A stretch of 64,000 nt of DNA, taken from Oopsacas minuta. Taxonomy: Eukaryota > Porifera > Hexactinellida > Lyssacinosida > Leucopsacidae. This document shows, piece by piece, positions 10,101 to 18,871 of the stretch. The stretch is taken from assembly GCA_024704765.1 (NCBI GenBank), contig JAKMXF010000066.1, positions 989,883 through 1,053,882 on the forward strand. Reading direction: 5' to 3'. Positions within the stretch are counted from its first letter, which is position 1. The number at the start of each line of letters is the position of its first letter. Under the pieces are notes generated by a model that made no database searches, was not told where the DNA came from, and was given only the letters and a program-made list of their open reading frames with translations. The translations under genes and the position numbers were made by a program.

Positions 10101-12152
10101 ACCAAACTTACATACAGTCTTATACAGCCAGATTTTAATGATACAGTCACACTAACCCTAACAGCTATTACCTCAAGCTATCAGCTGGAGCATACAATGA
10201 AATTACAGATACGCCCGTGTAAGAAATATCTGGTGCTTAAGAAGAATGAAAAAGATGGAACTTATTCATGTTCACTGCACAGTGGTACCAATAATCCGCT
10301 ATTTCTTGCCTTTGATGAAATTAATGCTAAGGCTTATATTAAAGATGGATCATGGATGTCTTTTACGGAAAAACCGAATTGTACTGTGTTAGGCGACCCT
10401 TGCTATGATATCTACGTTTCATACTGTTCTAGTGGATTCTGTGAATGTACACCTGGCGAAACCACGGGGTACCCTGGCTGTCAAGTGAATGTGATTGAGG
10501 AATATATCGACCGTCAATGCCATACCAACCGTGAAGGTATTTACTGTGGTATTTGTAAGCCTAACAAATCAGTAGGTATAAAGTCATTTGAGTGTAGAGA
10601 ATGCACGACAATTAAAAAGATCATAGGAACGATAGTAGCAGCAATTGATCTGGTGATTTTAGTCATGTTTTGCATTGGTGTGCTTTGGTGGAACATTTCA
10701 TATCCTCCTGAACTAGCCGGCGTGATATTTTACATACAAATCGTTGCTCTTGTATATAATGCTAATACAAATGGTTGGGTAATTTTTCAATTTTTCTGGT
10801 TACCATTAAAATACTATACTCATAGTGATTTCCTTAAAACAGTGTTAGATCCTTGTTCCGTATTCCCAGATTTCAAAGTTATTTATTCGATTGTTTACCA
10901 ACTTAACGACTTCATCGTGATGCTTCTTATCCTCACTATATTCTACTTATTAACTCGTTATATGAAAGCGTTCTATAATCACCATTTTCTTAACGGATTC
11001 GTGTTTCTGTTGATTTTCATTTACGTAACATTCGGACAAGTCTCCTTCTATTTCTTTAATCTAGAGTATTCACCTGATGGTGCTCCAGTATTCGGTCTAC
11101 AAACAGACATATCGTATTACTACGTAGCCCCTTTTGGTGCTATATTCGGTTTATTAGTACTGTTTGTACCGATATTATTCGTTATTTCAGCTTATGGATA
11201 TTTCGCACGGTTACAACTGTTAGCTGACGTGCTCCGTGCTCCATACAAATCTCATCTTTGGTATTGGACAGGCGTAGACCTACTTCGACGTCTTCTAATC
11301 GTTGTTGTCATAATAGCAACTACAGCACAAAGGCCTTATCGTAAAATAGCAGTTTGTATAGCTGTATTAGCTATTCTCCTCTCTCATGTTATAGCACAGC
11401 CTTACAAGAAGAAATGGGTGAATTTTGTGGAAGCTCTAGTGCTTTACGATCTATTCATTCTTTCTGCATTGAATCTTGATATCAATCTGGCTACTGAACG
11501 TATATTCTATCTTGATTTGATTTTGCTATTCTTACCATACGTATATGCCATTAGCTACATTGGGTATCGTATTTACGTTAAAATAGCCCCAAAATTGCAT
11601 ACAAAGTGCTTGAAATTTTCTAAAAGAAAAGTTAGGAAAGCAACTTTGGGACAACCGTTGTTGCCCAATGAGGAGTTTGAGAACACTCTTGAGTTGAAAA
11701 CGCATGAAGAGAGTTTGTCAAAGGACACAATTAACTGAGACTTGAATTAGCATTGTGTATTAGTAGTTTGTATATTGGTGCAAGTATTTATGTTTCAAAT
11801 AAGCGATACTTTCATGTGTTTTGAATATACTTACGTATATTTATATTAAAATACAATTGATACAATTTTCGAATATTATAATTTTGTTGCAGCAAAGCTG
11901 AAAAGCATTTATGTAAGCATATATCACTTTTTATAAACTCAACAAATTTTGTCTTAAATATATATTTTGCAGGTACATCCTGAACTAAGGCCTCCTCGAC
12001 CACAAAATCAGTTCATTCCCAGAATTTACGGTTTTAAGATCCACCCTATGGCCTATCAGATCCAATACCAGTCTGCACAGCGTCACCGTACAGCATCTAG
12101 CTCAGCTACACAGAGACCTGCTAGGACACAGCGCACCACACAACAGAAGTAA
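7180..12152 (+). CDS. CSNK2B: Casein kinase II regulatory (beta) subunit, split by a gene-bearing intron
   Basis: Exons 7180-7430, 7490-7739 and 11973-12152 join in frame to 226 residues. The start [20 protein letters not shown] and the middle are close to identical to animal CK2 beta, including the acidic loop. The zinc finger is formed by [13 protein letters not shown] and upstream cysteines. The last exon supplies the expected [14 protein letters not shown] and [11 protein letters not shown] segments. The protein dimerises through the zinc finger and controls substrate choice and stability of the CK2 alpha kinase, in nucleus and cytoplasm. Intron 2 (7740-11972, GTGAGA...TTTGCAG) is 4233 bases long and contains a complete unrelated same-strand gene. 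The C-terminal tail after the conserved core is rich in Ser, Thr, Gln and Arg. Confidence 0.95.
7740..11972 (+). other. Host intron 2 of CK2 beta containing a complete gene
   Basis: The intron is phase 0, after ...HMLFM and before VHPEL. The donor is ATG|GTGAGA and the acceptor TATATTTTGCAG|GTACAT. 3792 of its 4233 bases are the nested reading frame. Confidence 0.9.
7947..11738 (+). CDS. Beta-helix, cysteine-rich, multi-pass membrane protein nested in the CK2 beta intron
   Basis: Intronless, 1263 residues from the ATG at 7947, with an N-terminal signal peptide ([16 protein letters not shown]). Residues about 60-560 carry many short repeats ending in GG or NN turns ([30 protein letters not shown]), typical of a right-handed parallel beta-helix as in Pmp-like repeats. 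They include many N-glycosylation sites. A cysteine-rich EGF-like segment follows at about 825-890 ([22 protein letters not shown]). After that I count eight or nine hydrophobic helices at about 890-1220 and a short cytoplasmic tail. The plan suggests a surface receptor or channel-like protein with a large ectodomain. I do not recognise a named family. It lies 207 bases after the host donor and 234 before the host acceptor. Confidence 0.85.
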   Translation: MIIVILFALLITPSISTKLDGDIHPVNCSKPNSIFETIYSQFNQSNSIETYNNYTQTLRFTECNLNQAMFSAATQPFLIFSIESECSTINLTSNITFYSATKAMSLTYITSPDAKHPKTIDCNGYSFQMQGYSRVVFSNLVFINGHPALNLVESAGTTHVCNVTFDGNHDNTNTSGIHLVCSSLYVYTCIFTRYITTFYTDKLHNEYMERTPPFDNYNDTISGGALTGIFWHSDFEAIISIRDTIFSDNEVKNRSIGIGNSTMVSWSTGGGVLFIFKNHTVSNHIEIIDSKFENNTAGAMGGGLFATFHEYAANNTVKITNTLFSGNKAFVHSGGMGVYHDGFSINNGIYLTKVKFTSNYCFRAGGGFNIEYNFNYPKAVQTFSDFVLHYPSFTTFPAPLFLTECVFNNNNSTLDAAAFQAWAFVSYLIHPSAVVLENCTFFNNHAKGYAAILASGVTLIFKGETKILNNSNSGLYLTHASTQLIGSIYFVGNINHNPGSGGGGLRMYDGSYVYINIHTKLNFTENIASIGPAIYIDTGVLHNADYNVFFASDCSMQAVNYNETLITPTLGVNIHFILEGNLARHADGRLRKPNYPMFMTNLDDCIPGSLNSLLEPNGTLPPDEYEMFVTLGNMHILKRLLHLYIQTDPSEVETVNIHRTSSVEVLFGYPGQEIGIPSLKAVDQLGTRTKATLFLQSNFKESVVVYPDVIVVEKNVTQTKLTYSLIQPDFNDTVTLTLTAITSSYQLEHTMKLQIRPCKKYLVLKKNEKDGTYSCSLHSGTNNPLFLAFDEINAKAYIKDGSWMSFTEKPNCTVLGDPCYDIYVSYCSSGFCECTPGETTGYPGCQVNVIEEYIDRQCHTNREGIYCGICKPNKSVGIKSFECRECTTIKKIIGTIVAAIDLVILVMFCIGVLWWNISYPPELAGVIFYIQIVALVYNANTNGWVIFQFFWLPLKYYTHSDFLKTVLDPCSVFPDFKVIYSIVYQLNDFIVMLLILTIFYLLTRYMKAFYNHHFLNGFVFLLIFIYVTFGQVSFYFFNLEYSPDGAPVFGLQTDISYYYVAPFGAIFGLLVLFVPILFVISAYGYFARLQLLADVLRAPYKSHLWYWTGVDLLRRLLIVVVIIATTAQRPYRKIAVCIAVLAILLSHVIAQPYKKKWVNFVEALVLYDLFILSALNLDINLATERIFYLDLILLFLPYVYAISYIGYRIYVKIAPKLHTKCLKFSKRKVRKATLGQPLLPNEEFENTLELKTHEESLSKDTIN

Positions 12153-12382
12153 TCCTGATATCTGTATATTCATGGTTCATCAGCTAAAACTAACTTGTGA
12201 TTTATTAACTTAGAACCTTTTGAATTGAATGCTATTATTATTATCTAATGCATTTTATGTTAGCATCATGATCTCAAAAATGAATACAGTAGTATTGTTA
12301 TTTGGCTATTCAAGGAGTAATACGTCCTCCCGTTGATGAACTGGCCCTCTTCATGCCATAAAGTAAACCTTTTTCACATTTG

Positions 12383-12418
12383 CAGGAGTGCACTTAAGCG
12401 CCTTTAAGTGCACTCCTG
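12383..12418. repeat. Perfect 15-bp inverted repeat
   Basis: CAGGAGTGCACTTAA is followed after a short loop by TTAAGTGCACTCCTG. The stem ends about 50 bases before the UTP18 start codon. It could be a transcription-factor site cluster, a foldback element, or an RNA stem in the 5' leader. Confidence 0.7.
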
Positions 12419-12445
12419 GACCTCTCGAAATTATGCCCAAATCCC

Positions 12446-12462
12446 CCTAAAAGTCTTTTAGG
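12446..12462 (+). promoter_or_regulatory. Palindrome overlapping an acceptor-like site at the UTP18 start
   Basis: CCTAAAAG-T-CTTTTAGG is an 8-bp palindrome. Its right half contains CTTTTAG, a good 3' splice-acceptor match ending 8 bases before the ATG at 12470. A stem here could hide the acceptor, or the acceptor match could be a by-product of the palindrome. Confidence 0.4.
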
Positions 12463-12469
12463 ATAGGTA

Positions 12470-14041
12470 ATGCCCATCAAACGTAAAACCAAACAGAAAC
12501 ATGAACCTATAGATTGTACAGAAGATGATAATACAGTTATAGACATCAATAGTATGTTTGTTATTGACAAAACAGCTAATCCTGTCGATGACATTATCAA
12601 AACTGAAGTACCTGAACAAGAAGATGAAGCAAAAGAAAAGAGGAAACAGCTACAACTTGAACGTGAACAAAAACGCAAAATAAAACACGATAAAGATGAG
12701 AAAGATGAGCAGACTCTAAGCAGTATTATATTCAATCAACCAGAGCCTGCACAAATCCCTTCAATAAATACCGATAAGGATGAATCAGCTGATTCAGATA
12801 CAGATATAACACAATCTCTACAACCAGCATGGAATGACATAGATGATGATACAATAGTTTCAAAAGAAATAGCCCTGCAGCAAACCACGCGAGAGAGATT
12901 ACAAGAACGTTTTGAAGACGCTTCCGGTTGTCGTCCATCTTGGGCTAACAAACATCTCCGTAAAAGGGAATATTACGATACAAAAACAGAATTAGATTCT
13001 TCTGATGATGAAATGCAGCATTTATTACTGAAGAAAACTAAATTGACAGAGCTACCGTCTACTTTAAGACCCTCATTCATTAGTATAACCGGACTAATAG
13101 ACGCTAATAAGTCACACAAGCCTGATGCTGCAATGCGTTGTATTGAATTCCATCCTCGTTCCCAGCTGCTACTATCTGCTGGAATGCATAAGACACTTGA
13201 TGTATACCAAATAGACGGGAAACTATCTACACGTGTACAAGGAGTTTATATTGAAAACTTTCCAATTTATTCAGCACGTTTTACATCAAGTGGTGATGAA
13301 ATAATTCTGAATTCTGATAAAGCACATTTTTTCGTTTATAACCTTCAAACTGATAAGATACAAAAGATATATGAAGTACGTGGTCACAGGAAAGAGTATT
13401 TCAATAACTCTTTACCTTCTCCACGAGGTGACGTCATAGCTTTTCTGGGGAAAGATGGTTACACAGTTTTGCTATCTACACGGACTAAACAATGGATATC
13501 AGACTTGAAAATGAACGGGACTGTACGTAGTGTTGCATTCGCTAGAAATGGCGAGTTAATGCTTACTGGTGGTAGCGATGGTGAGGTTTATGTATGGGAT
13601 ATGAATACCAGAGATTGTGTTAACAAATTCCGCGATGAAGGTACCGCTGTAATTCATAGTATTTCCGCATCATCAGGCGAACAGCCTTCAGTAGCAGTTG
13701 GCACAGCATCAGGTATTGTGAATATATACGACAGCACTTGTTTATACTCCACACAGACGCCCAAGCCAATCAAAACATACAAAAACCTTACAACTTCCAT
13801 CACTAACCTAAAATTTTCTCCTACAGACGAAATTCTTGCATTCTTCTCATATAGAAATAAGCAGGCAATTCGGCTTGCACACACACAAACTCACACTGTA
13901 TTCAATAACTGGCCCAGACAGGATAGTAATTTCGGTTATGTGAATGCATTAGACTTTTCTTATAATTCTAAGTATATTGCTGTAGGTAATGACTTGGGTA
14001 GAGTAATGTTGTTTAGATTGAATCATTTTCTAGATAATTAA
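12470..14041 (+). CDS. UTP18: UTP18, U3 snoRNP-associated WD40 protein
   Basis: Single exon, 523 residues. The first 200 are acidic and lysine-rich with low complexity (KRKTKQKHE, EEAKEKRKQ-type stretches). From about residue 205 the WD40 propeller matches UTP18: AMRCIEFHPRSQLLLSAG, YQIDGK, ENFPIYSARF, GGSDGEVYVWDMN, KPIKTYKNLTTSITNLKFSP, YIAVGNDLGRVMLFRL. UTP18 belongs to the small-subunit processome in the nucleolus and is needed for early cleavages of pre-rRNA; in yeast its N-terminus recruits the Mtr4 helicase. The neighbours are CK2 beta upstream and a hydrolase downstream, with no functional link obvious. The start is the first ATG after the palindrome. The assignment rests on conserved blocks over the whole propeller. 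Confidence 0.93.
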   Translation: MPIKRKTKQKHEPIDCTEDDNTVIDINSMFVIDKTANPVDDIIKTEVPEQEDEAKEKRKQLQLEREQKRKIKHDKDEKDEQTLSSIIFNQPEPAQIPSINTDKDESADSDTDITQSLQPAWNDIDDDTIVSKEIALQQTTRERLQERFEDASGCRPSWANKHLRKREYYDTKTELDSSDDEMQHLLLKKTKLTELPSTLRPSFISITGLIDANKSHKPDAAMRCIEFHPRSQLLLSAGMHKTLDVYQIDGKLSTRVQGVYIENFPIYSARFTSSGDEIILNSDKAHFFVYNLQTDKIQKIYEVRGHRKEYFNNSLPSPRGDVIAFLGKDGYTVLLSTRTKQWISDLKMNGTVRSVAFARNGELMLTGGSDGEVYVWDMNTRDCVNKFRDEGTAVIHSISASSGEQPSVAVGTASGIVNIYDSTCLYSTQTPKPIKTYKNLTTSITNLKFSPTDEILAFFSYRNKQAIRLAHTQTHTVFNNWPRQDSNFGYVNALDFSYNSKYIAVGNDLGRVMLFRLNHFLDN

Positions 14042-14765
14042 TGTATTTTCAAGGTTTATTAAAGCTATACTTTGCTATTTTCAGATTTGCATACACTTAA
14101 CCCCAAATAACTGGAATTGCCTTATAAGGAATGGTCACGTTAACTATATATATTTCGAGTTATTTGGAGATAAGAGTATCAGCTTTATCATTAATCAAAC
14201 GTGAGTTAATGTAAAGATATTCACTAATAAGTATATAAAAGACTGCCCCACAGAAACAATTATAAATTCCTGTAAATCCCTATCTGAATACACGAGACAA
14301 TTAGCTCACATACCTGTAAATGTGTTCATAAGTCACATCAATAATCTTCCCATCTTCCCTCACATAATCTTTCTTCTCCATTGAGATAATTGATATTAAG
14401 GGAGATTGTCCCTTTTAATAGCTATCTCAGCTTGTGGGTATATTAATGCCTAATTATTCCTGCGAGAAATGGCTGCTTTATTGAAGCCAAATGTGTTAAG
14501 GTTATTTGGGGGAAACTTTCTATTAATCGAACTACACGGGTTTAACCCGTTTTTATGAATCATAGTATGAACGAATCTGTAGTAAGTTTGTTCTAACAAG
14601 ACATTTCATAGAAATAATTATTCCACGACGAATGACCATAATTGGATGTAGGGTGAGTACTTATGCTTAGGAAATACTCGTTTAACCAACTTCAAAAGAG
14701 ACCAAAATAAATCATGATATACTAAACATAATTGCCTAGTAAGTCATAACGAATATTCTAAATAA
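14042..14765. other. Intergenic region with an inverted repeat
   Basis: 724 bases without a supportable gene. CCCCAAATAACTGGAA (14101-14116) pairs with an inverted copy ending near 14169 (14 of 16 positions) around a 37-base AT-rich loop. It may be a small foldback element or a 3'-end structure of UTP18. Confidence 0.45.
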
Positions 14766-15425
14766 ATGGCTTCATTTACACCCAATATTTCAATTCGTGA
14801 GGCTCCACTCCAACCCAAACAAAGCGCGATATTATTCGTAGATATACAAAATTATTCGCTGCACTCTGAAGGAATTATTTACAAAGAATTGGAGAAAAAT
14901 CCTATTTCATTCACCTACTTCCAATCTCAAATACCCCAAAATATTTCCAACTGGCAAAAATTGCTGAAAACGTTTCGGCAAGCAAAAATCGAAGTATTAT
15001 ACACTGTGATTGAGAATCTGACGTTTGATGGCAGAGACCGTAGTTTAGACTATAAAATATCCGGTTTAAACATACCGAAGGGTTCATTCGATGGTAAAGT
15101 AATAGATGAACTACAGCCAATCAATGATGAAATTGTTTTCCCTAAAAGCTCAAGCAATGTATTCGTATCTACAAACATACACTATATACTCGGTAATCTT
15201 GGTGTAAAGCAATTGGTAATAGTGGGTGCACTAACTGATCAATGTGTTGACTCTGCTGTAAGGGATGCTTGTGATTTGGGTTATTTGGTTACCCTCGTTT
15301 CTGACGCATGCATTACTAGGACAAAGGAAAGGCACGATAGTTCACTGCGGAATATCAAGGGCTATTGTAGACAGAGAACTACAGACGAACTGGTTGCTGA
15401 AGTAGAAAATTTATTGAAATTGTAA
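14766..15425 (+). CDS. Isochorismatase-fold cysteine hydrolase
   Basis: Single exon, 219 residues. The family's catalytic pieces are visible. An aspartate follows a hydrophobic strand near residue 26 (ILFVDIQNYS). Glycine-rich turns lie mid-protein, and the nucleophilic cysteine sits in GALTDQCVDSAVRDACDLGY near residue 159, followed by the VSDAC strand. Members hydrolyse isochorismate, nicotinamide, ureidoacrylate or related amides, and the substrate here cannot be read from sequence. It has no signal peptide, so it is probably cytosolic. Animal members of unknown substrate are common, while bacterial and plant relatives also exist, so the origin is open. The stop is followed by a non-coding AT-rich spacer. 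Confidence 0.88.
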   Translation: MASFTPNISIREAPLQPKQSAILFVDIQNYSLHSEGIIYKELEKNPISFTYFQSQIPQNISNWQKLLKTFRQAKIEVLYTVIENLTFDGRDRSLDYKISGLNIPKGSFDGKVIDELQPINDEIVFPKSSSNVFVSTNIHYILGNLGVKQLVIVGALTDQCVDSAVRDACDLGYLVTLVSDACITRTKERHDSSLRNIKGYCRQRTTDELVAEVENLLKL

Positions 15426-15927
15426 CCTATACAACATTCAATAGTGTACTTTCTACTTAGATCTATTCTATACGGCAATTCTAATTGAATAGTATTTAGA
15501 CACTTTTCTATATATTAAGTGTAAACTAGTCACTTTGAAATAATTCTGATCAGCTGTTGTAGATATATATATACAATCACTGATTTGTAGGAAACATAAA
15601 TCGCAGAATCATAAACCATTCTATTAGCTATATATGCTATGATGAATTTAAAAGTAATTGGAGGATATGAAAAGGCAAAGGAAAGTTAATAAACCCACAG
15701 GGGCTAGCTATAGGTAAGGATGGATTGATTGTTAGCGTCTGTAACAGAGATGAAAATCAAATACAATTATTATAAATAATACTCAAAAAATATTTGTTTA
15801 CAAGTTCGTTTAATCATATTCGAAGTAAATATTAAAGGTAAATAATGATAACCACTTGATATATTGCGGTTATTCAATATATAATTTTAACCAGAGGTGG
15901 TGAGTAAGCTATATATATGGGTATTAT
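15426..15927. other. Intergenic region between convergent genes
   Basis: 502 bases, AT-rich, holding the 3' ends of the hydrolase (+) and chitobiase (-) transcripts. I see no gene or strong repeat. Confidence 0.5.
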
Positions 15928-17092
15928 CTAATCTTGAAACACAGTAAAGAAGTTCCAATAAGCTGTGACCATTGATTGATCCATTGTATAGTCCAGACAG
16001 TCAACATGAAATACTCCAACACCTCGTATTTGGAAAGGTTTGTATATTTCAGCTTTGCGAGTTAAACTAACACTGTTGTCATACCAGAACTGTCTTGGAA
16101 AGGAATCAATGTTATCTTTGGGGATTATTGTGAGAAATGGGGATACAGTTTCATTATCCCATCCTTGAATAAATTCATAATTACCATTAACTACATAGTT
16201 TTCGTATATTTTGGGTATAATTGACTGTCTCGTGTTAATATACGGACAATTGTGGAGAGAGCATAATCCACTTGATGTAATATTATCACAATTGTATAGG
16301 TATCCATACCAGGGCATACCTACTACTAATTTCGAAGGTGGTATGCCAAGAGACATGTATTTGGTGAGTCCTATAAATAGGAGAAATGATTTAAGTACAT
16401 AATAATACGACTAATAATACAAACTTACCAAAAATAGTCTTCATTGGTTGCTGATTTGCAGTAGCAAAGCAATGATTAGGGTGAATGTCCCAGACATGAT
16501 CATAATCCATTATCATTAAATAGTCCATAACGGTTGGAATAGTTACCATCTCGTAATGAAGTAATGGATCTGTTGGCAGGCAATAAGTCAACTGGTAGTT
16601 AGAGTTCATACTTCTGACTCTAATGGATAGTTCTACCATGAAATCAACAAGCTGTGGCTCCCATTGGGCTATACGAGGACGTTCATAATCAACGTTGATC
16701 CCATCTAAATGATAATCTGTCAACAATTTAAGATTTTCTTGTATCCATTTTTCTTGTTTTGTAGAGTTACGAAATGTTTCATTTCCAAAGCATCCTCGTA
16801 GATGTAGCTGCACGTTATACTTATGTGCTACACACACGATTTCAGGGTCTATTTCTGTAATGTCAAAGAATAATACCATTTCAGTTATTTTTGTGAAATC
16901 ATAGTATTTCCAGTTCCCTGGTTCTTTAGAATAGGCTAGACGGGTTTTGCCTTTGGCTGGGGGTATCGGTTCACATAATGAGGCGTCTTCACATGGACAA
17001 GTAGATGTTGAACGTCGGTTATGGTCCGCAATATCAGTGCTCGAAGCAAGATTTATTAAAATTAGACAAAATATGCAGATGTAGCAGACCAT
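15928..17092 (-). CDS. Di-N-acetylchitobiase paralogue A (GH18)
   Basis: Two exons, 17092-16429 and 16370-15928, give 368 residues. After a signal peptide come the CTBS-type CPCEDASLCEPI start and the KYYDFTKI block. The glycoside hydrolase 18 motif reads DGINVDYE near residue 130, keeping the general-acid glutamate. YLMIMDYD and the C-terminal PPSKLVVGMPWYGYLY, FWYDNSVSLTRKA and RGVGVFHVDCLDY blocks also match chitobiase. CTBS is a lysosomal exo-enzyme that removes the reducing-end GlcNAc from the chitobiose core of Asn-linked glycans during glycoprotein breakdown. It is a tandem duplicate of the gene at 17409-18599. A TATA-like stretch 27-40 bases before the ATG leaves almost no 5' leader. 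Confidence 0.9.
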
Positions 17093-17118
17093 TTATTCGC
17101 AAATGCATAGAGAAGAAA

Positions 17119-17132
17119 CTATATATATTTAT
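17119..17132 (-). promoter_or_regulatory. TATA-like element of chitobiase A
   Basis: On the minus strand the stretch reads as a run of TATAAATATATATA. It lies 27-40 bases upstream of the ATG at 17092, so transcription would start at or just before the initiator codon. The rest of 17093-17408 shows nothing else. Confidence 0.5.
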
Positions 17133-17408
17133 ATGAATCTCAATGAAAGTATTTGCATAATCCAATGGAATTCAATAAAGAATCCAAATCACTCAAAATA
17201 ACAAATAATTCAGGTTTCATTAGGATTCTATGAAATAATCTGAGTATTTGTAAGATTGGATAACAAATTCTGAGTCCTCAATATTAACTAATAAATGTAT
17301 AATTTTACTAATTACAGCAACTTGTACAAGTAGATAAGAATAGAAAAGTTAAAATGATATTAAATAGAGGTGCAATTACAATAAAAATGTGTAAAATAAA
17401 CTAGTTCC

Positions 17409-18599
17409 CTAATCTTGAAACACAGTGAAAAGGTTCCAAAAATCTTTGTTCATAGACTTCATCACTGGCATAGTATAGTTCAGACAGTCAGCATGAAATA
17501 CTCCAATACCTCGTATTTGAAAGGGTTTGTACATTTCAGCTTTGCGAGTTAAACTGATACTGTTGTCATACCAGAACTGTATTGGATCCAAATTATCGAC
17601 TTTAGGGATTATTGTGAGAAATGGAGATACTTTTGCATCATCCCATCCTTGAGTGAGCTTATAATTACCATTGACATCGTAGAGTTCATATACCTTGGGA
17701 ATAGTCATTTCCATTCGAGAATCGTGAGAACAGTTTTTCACGATACATCTTCCACTTGATGTAATCTTCTCACAGGTAGCCAAGAGTCCATACCAGGGCA
17801 TACCTATCACTATTTTTGAAGGTGGTATCCCTAGTTCGAGGTATTCAGTGAGACCTATAAATACAATTATTTTAATGTAGCAATACTTAATTTGCATTTT
17901 GCAATTCAAATTACTAAATTTACCTGTAATTGTTGTCAGTGGATGCTCATTTGCTGATGCATAACAATGTTCCTGTTCATTGATATTTGCTTGATCATAA
18001 TCCATTATCATTAGATAGTCCATTACCTCTGGGATAGTAGTATAGTCGTTATTGGGCTTTGGGAATGTTTCGAGACAATAAGTCAATTGGTAGTTCGAGT
18101 TCATACTTCTAAGTTTTTTGGATAATTTCACCATAAATGAAACAAGAAGTGGTTCATGTTCTGCATTACGTGGTTGCTCAAAATCAATATTGATGCCATC
18201 CAAATAATTATCTGTCAGCTTTTTAAGATTATCATCTATCCATTCGTCTTGCTTTACAGGGTTAAGATACGTTTCATTTGTAAAACATCCTTTTAGATGT
18301 AATTGCACGTTATTCTTATGTGCCATACACACGAGTTCAGGGTCTATATCTGCTGTGGCGAAGGACAATATCAATTCGGTTATTTTGGTGAAATCATAGT
18401 ATTTCCAGTTCTCAGGCACTTTAGAATACGCTAGACGGGTTTTACCTTTGGCTCTGGGTATCGGCTGACAGAGCGAAGGATCTTCACATGTACACACCAA
18501 TGGGTACTGTCGGTTATGGTCCACAAAATCTACACATTTCGGAGTAGACGAAGCGAGATTGATGGAAAACAGCAAGATTATGTAGACGTAGCAAAACAT
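17409..18599 (-). CDS. Di-N-acetylchitobiase paralogue B (GH18)
   Basis: Two exons, 18599-17924 and 17854-17409, give 373 residues. The signal peptide (MFCYVYIILLFSINLASS) is followed by CTCEDPSLCQPI. The GH18 motif is DGINIDFE, as in human CTBS (DGINIDIE). YLMIMDYD, PPSKIVIGMPWYG and FWYDNSISLTRKAEMYKPFQIRGIG are conserved. The single intron sits at the same place and phase as in paralogue A, supporting tandem duplication. The expected role is lysosomal degradation of N-glycan cores or of chitin-derived oligosaccharides from food. The promoter region is shared head-to-head with the carboxypeptidase at 18872. Confidence 0.92.
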   Translation of the reverse strand: MFCYVYIILLFSINLASSTPKCVDFVDHNRQYPLVCTCEDPSLCQPIPRAKGKTRLAYSKVPENWKYYDFTKITELILSFATADIDPELVCMAHKNNVQLHLKGCFTNETYLNPVKQDEWIDDNLKKLTDNYLDGINIDFEQPRNAEHEPLLVSFMVKLSKKLRSMNSNYQLTYCLETFPKPNNDYTTIPEVMDYLMIMDYDQANINEQEHCYASANEHPLTTITGKFSNLNCKMQIKYCYIKIIVFIGLTEYLELGIPPSKIVIGMPWYGLLATCEKITSSGRCIVKNCSHDSRMEMTIPKVYELYDVNGNYKLTQGWDDAKVSPFLTIIPKVDNLDPIQFWYDNSISLTRKAEMYKPFQIRGIGVFHADCLNYTMPVMKSMNKDFWNLFTVFQD

Positions 18600-18871
18600 T
18601 TCTAAAATGACAGAAGATTTCTGGGTATATTTATAATTTTAAGTATTTGGGCATAGGCATAATGTGATATTGTGTTTAATCAGCTACGTATCTATTTCAA
18701 TGAATGGCATCAACATACTGTAGCTATACAAATTTGAATATCCCAAAATTTCAAAGTAGAACCCTTTAGTAACTTAACACTACTGTGGTTGACATCAATA
18801 CTACTGAACCATATTCAGAATCCTTGCAGTACATATATCAGTATATTCAAATCAAAATTTATCAAATTTCA
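18600..18871. promoter_or_regulatory. Divergent promoter region between chitobiase B and carboxypeptidase 1
   Basis: This 272-base spacer lies between divergent starts. A TATA-like TATATTTATA (18626-18635) lies 27-36 bases before the chitobiase ATG. No equally clear box faces the carboxypeptidase. A shared regulatory region would suit co-expression of two digestive or lysosomal enzymes. Confidence 0.5.

Larger units (their letters stand above)
12153..12469. other. Intergenic region with two perfect hairpins before UTP18
   Basis: This 317-base spacer holds a perfect 15-bp inverted repeat at 12383-12418 and a second palindrome at 12446-12462, both listed separately. I see no gene in it. Confidence 0.5.

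Noticed and set aside
12394-12951. Antisense open frames over UTP18
   Set aside because: Shadows of the low-complexity acidic UTP18 N-terminus.
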